64,000 nucleotides of DNA, from positions 51,851 to 115,850 of the forward strand of contig JAFXOX010000034.1 of assembly GCA_017528345.1 (NCBI GenBank), written 5' to 3'. Both the position numbers and the translations under genes were made by a program. Within the stretch, counting starts at the first letter, position 1, and each line of letters begins with the position of its first letter. The notes below the pieces were generated by a model. It did no database searches, was not told where the DNA came from, and was given only the letters and a program-made list of their open reading frames with translations. Shown one piece after another: positions 16,573-24,926 of this stretch. The stretch comes from Desulfovibrio sp. Its GTDB lineage: Bacteria > Desulfobacterota > Desulfovibrionia > Desulfovibrionales > Desulfovibrionaceae.

Positions 16573-16800
16573 TAGCAGGTTTTTTTGCATCTGGTCAGCG
16601 CAACCAGAATGGCTGCTCATTTGCACCATAAGCTTTGTTCAATCCTATAAGAACGATTGATCACTCCTCGCCAGAACTGTTGTTCAATCTTGCCAGATAA
16701 ACTGCTCACAGCTCGCAAGAATGGCGGCTCAACATCACCAGAAGTGGCGCTCAATTCATGTAGAGTACCTTCTCAAAAACTCAAGATCTGCTGCTACGAA
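16573..16800. repeat. Degenerate ~22-bp tandem repeats (IS21-type multiple terminal repeats)
   Basis: About eight units spaced 21-24 bp, each near TCAAnnTCnCCAGAAnTGGCG. The clearest are TCAATCTTGCCAGATAAACT, TCACAGCTCGCAAGAATGGC and TCAACATCACCAGAAGTGGC, all between 16690 and 16760. Position directly downstream of an istB remnant fits the multiple transposase-binding repeats known at IS21-family termini. Confidence 0.5.
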
Positions 16801-17020
16801 GCACAGAAATATCCACCTGACCTCTTCGTCAAGCATGTTCGCCTACGACACAAAAGGTCGCAATGCCGCGAAAAAATCTCGTCCTGCACAAACCTTCGCT
16901 GCGAGCTTGACTCCCTGGAGAAAGCCACATAAAAAAGGTGAAAATCCGAAAAAAGACACCTTTTATGATGGAGTTCCCTTGTCAAAAAGTGATTATCAGA
17001 AATCAGCTTTGTTTTTTCGA

Positions 17021-17320
17021 ATGGAACCTGCGCTGAAATCTCTTGGGCAGCGCCTGCGTTTGGCTCGGCGTGCCCTGCACCTTTCCATTGCCGACACTGC
17101 AGCCAAGGCAGGTGTCTCGACAGAAACGGTACGTCGCCTGGAAAAAGGAGGAGCAGGCACGTCCCTTGCTGTCCTCTATTCCATTCTTTTTGTTCTTGGG
17201 CGAGAGAAAGATTTTGAGAATCTTGTTGTCCTTTCATTTGAAGATGGATACATGATTAACAATAAACTATTTACTAAAGATGAAGAAAAAGAAATTACAG
17301 ATATGCTAGAAAAATGTTGA
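17021..17320 (+). CDS. HipB-like XRE antitoxin/regulator (orphaned)
   Basis: 99 residues from ATG 17021; an in-frame TTG at 16979 is an alternative, and the frame stays open upstream through IS debris. The XRE helix-turn-helix is at ~8-60 (LGQRLRLARRALHLSIADTAAKAG, then STETVRRLEKG), followed by a helical dimerisation tail. It precedes a hipA remnant on the same strand, the standard hipBA order. Because the kinase is destroyed, the protein can at most act as a stand-alone repressor. The 3' third is AT-rich. Confidence 0.65.
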   Translation: MEPALKSLGQRLRLARRALHLSIADTAAKAGVSTETVRRLEKGGAGTSLAVLYSILFVLGREKDFENLVVLSFEDGYMINNKLFTKDEEKEITDMLEKC

Positions 17321-17327
17321 GTACCAT

Positions 17328-17779
17328 ATGCAAAAAAGAATTTATGTGTCCATATAAATATTGATTGAACATTTATTCCATCAGGTATTTTAACATACTT
17401 TGCGCATGGATCTAAATCTTTCTCAATGTTTCAATATATCAATAAATATCTAGAAAATCAAAAGGCAATTCCCATAGACACGATCCAAGCGCCCCTTCAA
17501 AAAGGAATCTTTAGAAATCCCCCAGATTCTGAGTATTTCAATGGAATTTGCGATGCTTGTCCTGACTCTTGGGGCAAACATGTGATAGAAACTGCCGCTC
17601 ATGCTGTAGGCGTCAATCTGTTTGAAATCGATTACATTTTGTATGCTGTCCCAGACCGTATTGGAGCATTAGAATTCAGCAGCATTCCATATAAAGAAAA
17701 AGAATATCAGCCTCGTATGTGTCAAAAAATGTTTTTCAAAAGATCGAAAGTTATACGAAGATATGAGGGAAAAAATTAA
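17328..17779 (+). pseudogene. HipA kinase N-terminal remnant
   Basis: ATG 17328 begins QKRIYVSI and stops; the adjacent frame continues with FIPSGILTYFAHGSKSFSMFQYI and ICDACPDSWGKHVI, LFEIDYILYAVPDRIGALEF. This is the N-terminal ~150 residues of a HipA protein. There is a frameshift near 17355, an in-frame TGA at ~17364 and loss of the whole kinase domain after ~17770. It resembles the opening of the intact HipA at 22816 in plan (ILSEGCYGAIRDASPDYWGR there). Confidence 0.7.
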
Positions 17780-17952
17780 ACATGGGTATAATCGTAGGAA
17801 GTTAAACTATAATATTTCGAAAAAGCTGAAAGTCCGGTGATAAAACAGCCAAAAGGACCCGGCAAAAAAAAGTCAATGATTAATAATAGTTACGAGACTT
17901 CGTTTATACTTTCGTTGATTATTAGCCTGCGGACCCAGGATTTCGATTTCTC

Positions 17953-19632
17953 TTGTCTCAACCCTCGCCACCAAGAATGCCAATACAAGCTACGTCACCA
18001 CACACTGGGTTTTTCTCACTCAACCCGTCGCCTGCACAGGCCCGTTTTGACGAGGAGCTTGCGCATATCCGTGTGCTTGCAGCCAAACGCGAATTTGCCA
18101 AAGCTCGAGAGGCCCTGCTCAGCCTTGCCGACTCTTTCCATGCCAGAGAGCACCCCTACTGCTTCATTGGTCTTGCCGAAGAGCTCAATGATCTGGGCTA
18201 TCTCTCTGATGCCGAAAGTGTCTGCAATACAGCCATGGACTGCGCCAAAGGCAAAGATATTGAAGAAATTGCCGTCAAAAAAACAGCCCTCTACCTCTTG
18301 GGCGCCATTGCCGCTGAAGCAGCCTGTCATGATGTCACAAAACACATTGATCGAAAGCTGCTTCAGATCTTTCCCAAAGATCAGCATATCCTCTTTTATC
18401 TGCTCTACCACGCAAGCTATGATCCTCTGACAAACCCCAAAAAGCACAAAGCTCTGGCCAAGTGCTGGGCCAAACAAGTCTGCCAGAAAACCCAAAATCG
18501 CCCCCCAGCCCTCCCGCTCAACGGTCGCCCACTGAGAGTAGGCTATGTCTCTGGCGACTTCAAAGTACACCCGGTAGGTTTTTTCCTGCGCGGCATTTTT
18601 CCCTGCCACGACACAGCACGCGTGACGGTCTTTGCCTATAATACTGGAAAAGATGACCAAAACCCCGTTCTGCAATTTCTTACGCCCTATTGCACACTTC
18701 GCCATGTCGCCAAGCTCGATGATGCCGCCTTTGAGGCGCAAATTCGCAAGGATGCCATTGATGTGCTCGTGGATTTATCGGGATTCACCTCCGGCAACCG
18801 TCTGACGGTTTTTGCCAGACAGCCGGCTGCGGTCATGATCAGCTGGCTTGGCTACTGGGCAACCACAGGTCTCGACTGCCTGGACGCGGTTCTTCTCGAC
18901 CCCTGGCATGCACCAGAAGGGACAGACCACGAATATGTGGAGCCCATTTTCCGCCTCCCTGTCACCCGCTTCTGCTACCAGCCCATCAGCGAAGAGCCAC
19001 AGGTTTCCCCCACCCCACCCTGCCTGAAAAACGGCTATCTTACCTACGGCTGCTTCAACAATACCACCAAGTACAATAGCCAGCTGCTCGACGTCTGGGC
19101 TTCTATTCTCCACAAACAGGAAACAGCGCACCTTCTGCTCAAGTGGAAGACCTTCCATGATCCTGCCATGCAACAGCGTATTCTACAGGCCTTTGAACGC
19201 CGAGGCATTGCCGCTGACCGACTTGCCTTTCGCGGCTGGAGTGCCCATCAAACCATGCTCAGCGAGTATGCAGATGTGGATATTGCCCTGGATACCTTTC
19301 CGTTTTCCGGAGGTATCACAACCTGCAATGCCCTCTGGATGGGAGTACCTGTGGTCACGCTCAAAGGGCAGAGCGTTGTCGGTCGTCAGGGCTACGCCTT
19401 CCTCAAACAGCTGGATCTTGAGGAGCTCTGCGCCCGCAATGCCGATCATTATACAAATATAGCCAGTCAGCTTGGCCATGAGCTGACGCTCCTCAAGGCT
19501 CTGCGAACTAGCCTTCGCGAGCGTATGCGCCGCTCGCCTCTGCTTGATGTGCGTGGCTTCACCCGGCATCTGGAAGATGCCTTTGACAGTATCTATACTG
19601 CGCGCGTGGCAAAGGACGCTCAAAAAGCCTGA
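17953..19632 (+). CDS. SPINDLY-family O-GlcNAc-type glycosyltransferase (GT41)
   Basis: 559 residues. N-terminal ~30-180 is a helical, TPR-like region. From ~195 (RPLRVGYVSGDFKVHPVGFF) runs the GT41 catalytic domain, with HP at the conserved catalytic His position, VDLSGFTSGNRLTVFARQPAAV, ISWLGYWATTGL, the nucleotide-sugar region LTYGCFNNTTKYN and the ending DIALDTFPFSGGITTCNALWMGVPVVTL. Such enzymes move a sugar from UDP- (or GDP-) nucleotides to Ser/Thr of proteins in the cytoplasm. It is convergent with a flagellin-like gene across a shared terminator, so flagellin may be its acceptor (inference). Confidence 0.9.
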   Translation: MSQPSPPRMPIQATSPHTGFFSLNPSPAQARFDEELAHIRVLAAKREFAKAREALLSLADSFHAREHPYCFIGLAEELNDLGYLSDAESVCNTAMDCAKGKDIEEIAVKKTALYLLGAIAAEAACHDVTKHIDRKLLQIFPKDQHILFYLLYHASYDPLTNPKKHKALAKCWAKQVCQKTQNRPPALPLNGRPLRVGYVSGDFKVHPVGFFLRGIFPCHDTARVTVFAYNTGKDDQNPVLQFLTPYCTLRHVAKLDDAAFEAQIRKDAIDVLVDLSGFTSGNRLTVFARQPAAVMISWLGYWATTGLDCLDAVLLDPWHAPEGTDHEYVEPIFRLPVTRFCYQPISEEPQVSPTPPCLKNGYLTYGCFNNTTKYNSQLLDVWASILHKQETAHLLLKWKTFHDPAMQQRILQAFERRGIAADRLAFRGWSAHQTMLSEYADVDIALDTFPFSGGITTCNALWMGVPVVTLKGQSVVGRQGYAFLKQLDLEELCARNADHYTNIASQLGHELTLLKALRTSLRERMRRSPLLDVRGFTRHLEDAFDSIYTARVAKDAQKA

Positions 19633-19642
19633 ATATTGCCCA

Positions 19643-19680
19643 AAAAAAGACCCGGGAAAAAACTTTCCCGGGTCTTTTTG
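19643..19680. terminator. Bidirectional terminator between GT41 and flagellin-like gene
   Basis: AAAAAGACCCGGGAAA-AAAC-TTTCCCGGGTCTTTTT, a 12-bp perfect stem with A-tract before and T-tract after, placed to stop transcription from both convergent genes. Confidence 0.88.
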
Positions 19681-19723
19681 CTCAGATAGTATACGAATTT
19701 ACCAAATTGCCCTTGAAGGTGTA

Positions 19724-20401
19724 TCACAGAAGGTGATTTAAAAGCGAGGTGGGCGAGCCCCCCTCTGTTACCGCCTGATTGTCAGAGGCGACTTTATAGT
19801 TGGCGGCTAAATCATTGAGGGTATCATAACGGTTTGCCAAAAGACTTGCCTTGGCTCCTTCCGTGGCGACAGTCGCATAGAGGTGGGCAATGATATCATC
19901 GAGATTGGTGGTAATATTGGCTCCTGTAGCCATGGAGGCCACAGCCGTGGAAAGCGCCTGAATATCGGCGTCACCACTTACGCCCACCGAGACACTTCCC
20001 CCAAGACCGAGATCTACAGCCTGCCTTCCGTTGAGGACATTGACCCCTTCCACTGCCGTACCATAGAGGGCTGCAAACTCATTGGAAAACTCCGTGCCAA
20101 GTTTCGCCAATGCATCAGTATCCGTCGTAGAAAGGTTCGCTTCCTGAATTTTTTTGGCCAGCGCGATCATCTCAGTGAGCGCGTCTTGCGTGGCATCGGC
20201 GATCACCGAACCTTTCTCAATATTTTCGGCATTGACATTATAGGTCTTGGCTTTGGCGTCAAGGTTGGCCGCATTAATACGACCTGCCATAGTCAGTGTC
20301 TTGCCGCTATCGGCACGATACTGACCATTCATGACTTTATTGAGCAGAAGCTCAGCCGCAAAATCGGTATTTTCTACGAGACCAGAAGAAGATGTTGCCA
20401 T
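19724..20401 (-). CDS. Flagellin-like protein
   Basis: 225 residues from ATG 20401, chosen because AGGGAGGGTT precedes it; a further upstream ATG at 20467 would add 22 unlikely residues. The N-terminal ~130 residues resemble the flagellin D0/D1 helices (LTMAGRINAANLDAKAKTYNVNAEN, IALAKKIQEANLSTTDTDALAKLGTEF, FAALYGTAVEGVNVLNG). The variable middle is short, and the C-terminal helix includes ATEGAKASLLANRYDTLNDL. It differs from canonical flagellin in lacking the usual MSL-x-I-x-T-N start, so it may be a flagellin paralogue or filament-associated protein. A sigma28-like promoter lies upstream. Confidence 0.7.
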   Translation of the reverse strand: MATSSSGLVENTDFAAELLLNKVMNGQYRADSGKTLTMAGRINAANLDAKAKTYNVNAENIEKGSVIADATQDALTEMIALAKKIQEANLSTTDTDALAKLGTEFSNEFAALYGTAVEGVNVLNGRQAVDLGLGGSVSVGVSGDADIQALSTAVASMATGANITTNLDDIIAHLYATVATEGAKASLLANRYDTLNDLAANYKVASDNQAVTEGGSPTSLLNHLL

Positions 20402-20494
20402 ACCATAACCCTCCCTGGTTATTGCATTGTGGCAATGAGAAAGAAGAAGACATGCACTCTCGGGCATCCTTGCCTCTGAGGGCTCACACCTTGT

Positions 20495-20521
20495 CTATCG
20501 GCCATTCTTTACCAAACATTA
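20495..20521 (-). promoter_or_regulatory. Putative sigma28 (FliA) promoter
   Basis: TAAT-N15-GCCGATAG read on the minus strand, compared with the known TAAA-N15-GCCGATAA consensus (two mismatches, correct spacing). It lies ~95 bp upstream of the flagellin-like start codon and supports the flagellar assignment. Confidence 0.6.
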
Positions 20522-20645
20522 GGGCAAAACCCAAAAAAATTTTGCCAATGGTGTGAACCTCGACTATTGGAGCTCTCTTGGCTACTATGACCGCATTGCA
20601 ACCTTTGCCCAGTCTCTCCATCACGACAAAAACAGGGGAAAAACT

Positions 20646-22265
20646 ATGGTTGGCCGCGCACAACTCTCCCAAGGTCAACAAGGACTACCTTCACTACCAA
20701 TCGGAGAAGCAAGCTTTGCCAATCTGCGTTCGGACAAAAGGCTGTACGTGGATAAAACGGGCCTTTTAGAGCAATTACTCGCAGACGGTCGATATTTTTT
20801 TCTTGCCAGGCCCAGACGTTTCGGAAAATCACTGACCATCTCCACCCTCCGCTCCATGTTCAAGGGAGAATACCAGCTTTTTTGCGGTCTCAGGGCAGAA
20901 GCCTGGGTGTGTCAAAGAAGCAATGAGCAAATACCTCCCATTCTTTCACTCGATTTTAGTAAATTCGACAGCACCTCTTCTGCGGAAGCACTGAACCACT
21001 GGCTCAACAGAAAACTGGTCACGTTTGCAGATGCCTATCATATCACGTTGACCCCTGAGGCTTCGAGTGCCGAGACGTTTGATACGCTGCTTGAACGCCT
21101 CAGCACACACATAGCTCCTGTCGTTATCCTCATCGATGAGTACGATGCGCCAATATTAGACAACCTCAATGATTTTGCAAAAATCGAACAATTTCGTAAA
21201 ATACTTCGGCAATTTTACCAGGTCATCAAAGGCAGTCAAGATTGCATAAGATTTCTTTTCATTTGTGGAATTTCAAAGTTTACAAAAACTGGCATATTTT
21301 CAGCTGTTAATAACTTAATTGATATTTCAATGCACAAAAAATATAGCAGTCTTTGTGGCTACACACAAGAAGAGCTAGAAACATATTTTACATTATTTAT
21401 TGATGATGCATTAAAACAAAAAATAGCAGGATCACGTCAAGATTTACTCGACACAATTCGAAACTATTACGATGGATTCTCATTTGACGGAGAAACTAAA
21501 GTATATAATCCATTCTCTTTACTTAATTTTTTTTACGAATATAAATTTTTAAATTTTTGGTATGAGTCTGGCTCAGTCTCTTTTATCGAAAACTATTTCA
21601 AAGACCATCACGTTGAATCCCCTGAAAAATATCACAGAATTAAAGTTAAGCCATCAATGTTAGCTCCAAGAGAAATAGAAAATGCTAACCCAGAAAGTTT
21701 TCTCTATCAAGCTGGTTATTTAACAATTGTTGAAAGAACAGATAACTACGTTATACTTGATTATCCAAATCAAGAAGTTCTGGGAGCAATCTCAGAGATG
21801 TATTTAACAAGTATTTACCAAATTGAAAATTTTGTCGACCGTGGAAAAAGTCTCTGGCAAGCACTACGACAGTGTGACTGGGAAACTGTTCTTCGTATCT
21901 ATAATGCTGCCATAGCTAGCCTCCCCTATCACGACTTCTTTGAAGATCACCAAAGATCATTGCGAGGAGAATCTTTTTATCGCTCCCTTTTTTTGATGTT
22001 GCTCAGAGCTTGTGGCATACAAGCACATGGAGAAATGCCAACGTGCCGAGGTCGCAGTGATGTCGTTATCGAAAATGCAAAGTACATTATTGTCATTGAA
22101 TTCAAATTAGCCCATCGCGCTCGTGATATCCCTCAAAAACGTCGCGAAGGTGAGCAGCAGATTCAGAGCTCTGGCTATCTTGAAGCCTATGCCCATGTCA
22201 GCATACCTGTCCACAGCGCAGTTTTTATCATCGACGAAGAGAAGCGCCAGATTGTGACCACATAG
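20646..22265 (+). CDS. AAA-ATPase with C-terminal PD-(D/E)XK nuclease-like domain (DUF1703 type)
   Basis: 539 residues from ATG 20646 (AGGGGAA upstream; an earlier ATG at 20553 is less likely). N-terminal AAA-ATPase_like domain: IGEASFANLRSDKRLYVDKT, Walker A variant ARPRRFGKSL (~58), Walker B ILIDEYDAPI (~170). The C-terminal domain carries GRSDVVIENAKYIIVIEFK, the D-x(n)-E-x-K core of a PD-(D/E)XK fold. Proteins of this kind are abundant in gut bacteria and of unproven function; defence or mobile-DNA roles are suspected. The ends have ordinary composition, but ~21200-21850 is AT-rich, suggesting a mosaic gene. A broken paralogue is at 38980-40693. Confidence 0.8.
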   Translation: MVGRAQLSQGQQGLPSLPIGEASFANLRSDKRLYVDKTGLLEQLLADGRYFFLARPRRFGKSLTISTLRSMFKGEYQLFCGLRAEAWVCQRSNEQIPPILSLDFSKFDSTSSAEALNHWLNRKLVTFADAYHITLTPEASSAETFDTLLERLSTHIAPVVILIDEYDAPILDNLNDFAKIEQFRKILRQFYQVIKGSQDCIRFLFICGISKFTKTGIFSAVNNLIDISMHKKYSSLCGYTQEELETYFTLFIDDALKQKIAGSRQDLLDTIRNYYDGFSFDGETKVYNPFSLLNFFYEYKFLNFWYESGSVSFIENYFKDHHVESPEKYHRIKVKPSMLAPREIENANPESFLYQAGYLTIVERTDNYVILDYPNQEVLGAISEMYLTSIYQIENFVDRGKSLWQALRQCDWETVLRIYNAAIASLPYHDFFEDHQRSLRGESFYRSLFLMLLRACGIQAHGEMPTCRGRSDVVIENAKYIIVIEFKLAHRARDIPQKRREGEQQIQSSGYLEAYAHVSIPVHSAVFIIDEEKRQIVTT

Positions 22266-22458
22266 TTTCGGAAAACTGAGACCTGAATCACGATACCTTG
22301 CCTGACAGCCTGAGCCTTCACCCTGAGCCCTATTGTCGTTTGCAGACCTGGCCTTAAAAGTTCTTTAAAAATGACCTTACAAGCGCTAAGGTAATTTTTA
22401 TTTACCATTTTCTTGCCTTTGCGCACACGTTGTGCCAGCATTCAGGCAAGGAGGCGAT

Positions 22459-22806
22459 ATGGCAAAAAACAAATTTTTCACGGACGGTCTTCCTGATGAG
22501 GCAGCAACCATTCTTGTGACCATGGGCCAAAATTACGCAATGGCACGCAAAAAACGCCGTTTGCGCATGACAGACATTGCTGAACGTATTGATTCAACTC
22601 GCCAGACCGTCGCACGCATGGAAAAAGGAGATCCGTCAGTTGCTATGGGTGCCTGGCTAAAATATGCCTTCGTTTTGGACCTTTTGAACGGGTTTTCCGA
22701 AATTTGTCATCCTGATACAGACAGAAAGGGACAGTGGCTGGACAAGGAGAGCCGGGCGCATCTGCAACGAATTCGCGAAAAACACGACAGGGAACTTGAT
22801 TTCTAG
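22459..22806 (+). CDS. HipB-type antitoxin (XRE regulator)
   Basis: 115 residues from ATG 22459 behind AAGGAGGCGAT; an earlier ATG at 22432 lacks a site. XRE helix-turn-helix at ~28-80 (LVTMGQNYAMARKKRRLRMTD, RIDSTRQTVARMEKGDPS). It should bind the operator of its own operon and the HipA kinase. A 9-bp gap separates it from hipA, which has its own AGGAG and a weak TTG start, so coupled translation with less toxin than antitoxin is likely (inference). Confidence 0.85.
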   Translation: MAKNKFFTDGLPDEAATILVTMGQNYAMARKKRRLRMTDIAERIDSTRQTVARMEKGDPSVAMGAWLKYAFVLDLLNGFSEICHPDTDRKGQWLDKESRAHLQRIREKHDRELDF

Positions 22807-22815
22807 GAGTCCATC

Positions 22816-24042
22816 TTGCCCACAACACCTGAAAAACCTTTCTACATTTTTTTGTATCCTCAGGCAAAGCAGCAAGCAATTCCTGCGGCTCTGGCTCATT
22901 TTACAAAAGATGGAAGTTTGTATGTGGGTTATGGCAATAAATATCGTAACAAAAATGAAAGTCTACCAATCGACCCAATTCTTTTACCATTAAACCAAAA
23001 AGAATACATACTCTCTGAAGGCTGCTATGGTGCTATAAGAGATGCATCTCCTGACTATTGGGGAAGAACTGTCATTGCAAAAATGATTAATAAGGATATA
23101 AATGAGGTAACAGAAGCAGATTTTTTGCTCTACAAAAACTGTGAACGATCTGGAAATTTAGACTTCAGAGAAAATTTACAAGATTGTGAACCTAATATAG
23201 AGCCTCCTCTTTCAGAATACTTAGATATTTTACTAGATACTGCAAAACATATAGAAAAAGGATTATATATCGATCAACGCCATCTGATGCTTTTAGCACA
23301 GGGATCAAGTCTGGGAGGATCAAGACCAAAGTGCACCGTTATTTATGAAAATTTTCCCTGGCTGGCTAAATTTCCTTCAGTGCGTGACAAGTATTGCAAT
23401 GCTAAAGTTGAAATGGCGACGATGACTCTGGCTCAACAATGCGGCATTACTATTCCAGAAATGCGTTTTATGGACATCAATGGCATTGATGTTCTTTTGC
23501 TTAAACGATTTGATCGTAAAATATCTGAAAGTGGTATTTCCCGCTTAGGCTACATGTCTGCATTATCTCTCTGTAAAACCAATGAGCATGATGTATTTGC
23601 ATATAGTTATGAAAAAATTGCAGAAGAAATGTCTAAATATTGTCCGGAAGATAGAATAGAATTTTTTAAACGTATGGTTTTTAACGTTTTCTGCAGAAAC
23701 ACAGATGATCACCCAAGAAATCATGGATTTATTATCGAAAATGGAAACATAAGTTTATCACCAGCCTTTGATATCGTACCAACACCTTCTGTTGAAGGAA
23801 TCAATACGTATGTCACACACGCGATGAATATCGGTGAATTTGGTAGACTCGGAACTATCGAAAATTTACTTTCACATACTTTTCACTTTGGATTAACCAA
23901 ATATAAGGCAAAAGAAATTGTTAGAAGTATATTAGAAAAATGTTTATCATGGCGTGAATATTTTGAAAATGCTGGAGTAACAGAAATAGAAACTGAAATG
24001 TTTAAAAATTCGTTTGAGACACGTTGGAAAAATGTATTATAA
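22816..24042 (+). CDS. HipA-type serine/threonine kinase toxin
   Basis: 408 residues from TTG 22816 (TAGGAGT upstream). N-terminal subdomain ~5-100 includes ILSEGCYGAIRDASPDYWGR. The kinase domain has the Gly-rich loop AQGSSLGGSRPKCTV (~157), a Lys in WLAKFPS, the catalytic segment FCRNTDDHPRNHGF (~293-306, with the two Asp-containing motif) and SPAFDIVP as the metal-binding motif. All key motifs are present, so it appears active. Known HipA kinases phosphorylate GltX or other tRNA synthetases and cause growth arrest or persistence. AT-rich in contrast to hipB's first half, indicating transfer. Confidence 0.88.
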   Translation: MPTTPEKPFYIFLYPQAKQQAIPAALAHFTKDGSLYVGYGNKYRNKNESLPIDPILLPLNQKEYILSEGCYGAIRDASPDYWGRTVIAKMINKDINEVTEADFLLYKNCERSGNLDFRENLQDCEPNIEPPLSEYLDILLDTAKHIEKGLYIDQRHLMLLAQGSSLGGSRPKCTVIYENFPWLAKFPSVRDKYCNAKVEMATMTLAQQCGITIPEMRFMDINGIDVLLLKRFDRKISESGISRLGYMSALSLCKTNEHDVFAYSYEKIAEEMSKYCPEDRIEFFKRMVFNVFCRNTDDHPRNHGFIIENGNISLSPAFDIVPTPSVEGINTYVTHAMNIGEFGRLGTIENLLSHTFHFGLTKYKAKEIVRSILEKCLSWREYFENAGVTEIETEMFKNSFETRWKNVL

Positions 24043-24672
24043 AATACTATCATTGTCATAATAACCAAAAAAATCTTTGTGGAGCATAGCTATCGTAGCA
24101 TCTCCGCTAGCCTCATCGAAAAGTTTCCCCAAAAAGCGTACAGACAAACATATTTCAGAGACATGCCTGAAGACAAGACCGTGAGAAAACCTATCACGCA
24201 GTTGCGCTTCCGCGCACGTTCTTCTGCCAAGTGTTCACAGGTCAACATAGGTATAACTCAACTCTTCCCCTCAAAAAAATCGTCGCATATATATTAAATT
24301 TGATTTTTCGTAAATGTTTTTGCGCTGTGAGCTGCTCACGCCTCTTTTTGGCGATACACATGCAGCCTGGCGACCTTGTGCAGATCCCCTCTGACTGCCA
24401 TACAGAAGCATGTGCTTGCCAGGATGCACTCTCCCTGCCAGGGCTTTGGCTGCCCTTTGCCTCTGCCAAAGCCAAGGGATTCCTTATGCTCAAAGGAGAG
24501 TCGTACCTAAGCAGACGAGACAACGCTTTTTGTGACGGCAAGCGATGTTTTTGCCCGTGCCTTTGACATTTTTTTCCCAGCGGAGTATTGTACTCCTGCC
24601 ATTTTTCTGACCAAGACCGTGCGAGTCTTGACAAACAGGCGTCATGCGTGGTGACGCGAAAGAGGAGAGCAT
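24043..24672. other. Intergenic with one small inverted repeat
   Basis: 630 bp without a supported gene. One exact inverted repeat, GGCTTTGGC at 24442-24450 and GCCAAAGCC at 24465-24473, separated by 14 bases, has no T-tract. Open frames on both strands lack domains. The last ~15 bp hold the AGAGGAGAGCAT site of the next gene. Confidence 0.4.
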
Positions 24673-24855
24673 ATGGCGACTATTGTTTCTCAAAGCGAAC
24701 TTGTTCGCAAAGCAGCCGAATATATCAACGAACAAAAAAACGCCAACCCGCAAAAAAGTCTGCACAATCTGCTGGATGAAGCTGGTATGCGCTTTAATCT
24801 GACACCGTTGGATGCGGCTTCTCTGGAACGTATTTTCAAAGAAGAAAAAAAATAA
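24673..24855 (+). CDS. Small conserved-looking protein, unknown function
   Basis: 60 residues (MATIVSQSELVRKAAEYINE and on), with a strong ribosome binding site (AGAGGAGAG) and a terminator 20 bp downstream, so it is a self-contained transcription unit. The sequence is helical and soluble, with charged LERIFKEEKK at the end; no HTH is certain. Convergent with metG. Size and layout suggest a housekeeping or regulatory small protein rather than a fragment. Confidence 0.75.
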   Translation: MATIVSQSELVRKAAEYINEQKNANPQKSLHNLLDEAGMRFNLTPLDAASLERIFKEEKK

Positions 24856-24873
24856 GTGTTTCACAAAAGGCAC

Positions 24874-24902
24874 AAAAAAAGGCCGGTTAACGGCCTTTTT
24901 TT
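24874..24902. terminator. Bidirectional terminator
   Basis: AAAAAAAGGCCG-GTTA-ACGGCCTTTTTTT. Serves the 60-residue gene on the plus strand and metG on the minus strand. Confidence 0.87.
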
Positions 24903-24926
24903 GTGTGTCGTAAACTCCGAGTGCCA

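Noticed and set aside
19883..20479. A 198-codon plus-strand frame opposite the flagellin-like gene
   Set aside because: The flagellin-like product is recognisable and has a promoter and SD; the opposite frame has neither.
24442..24473. The inverted repeat at 24442-24473 as a terminator
   Set aside because: No T-tract follows on either strand and it is far from the hipA stop.
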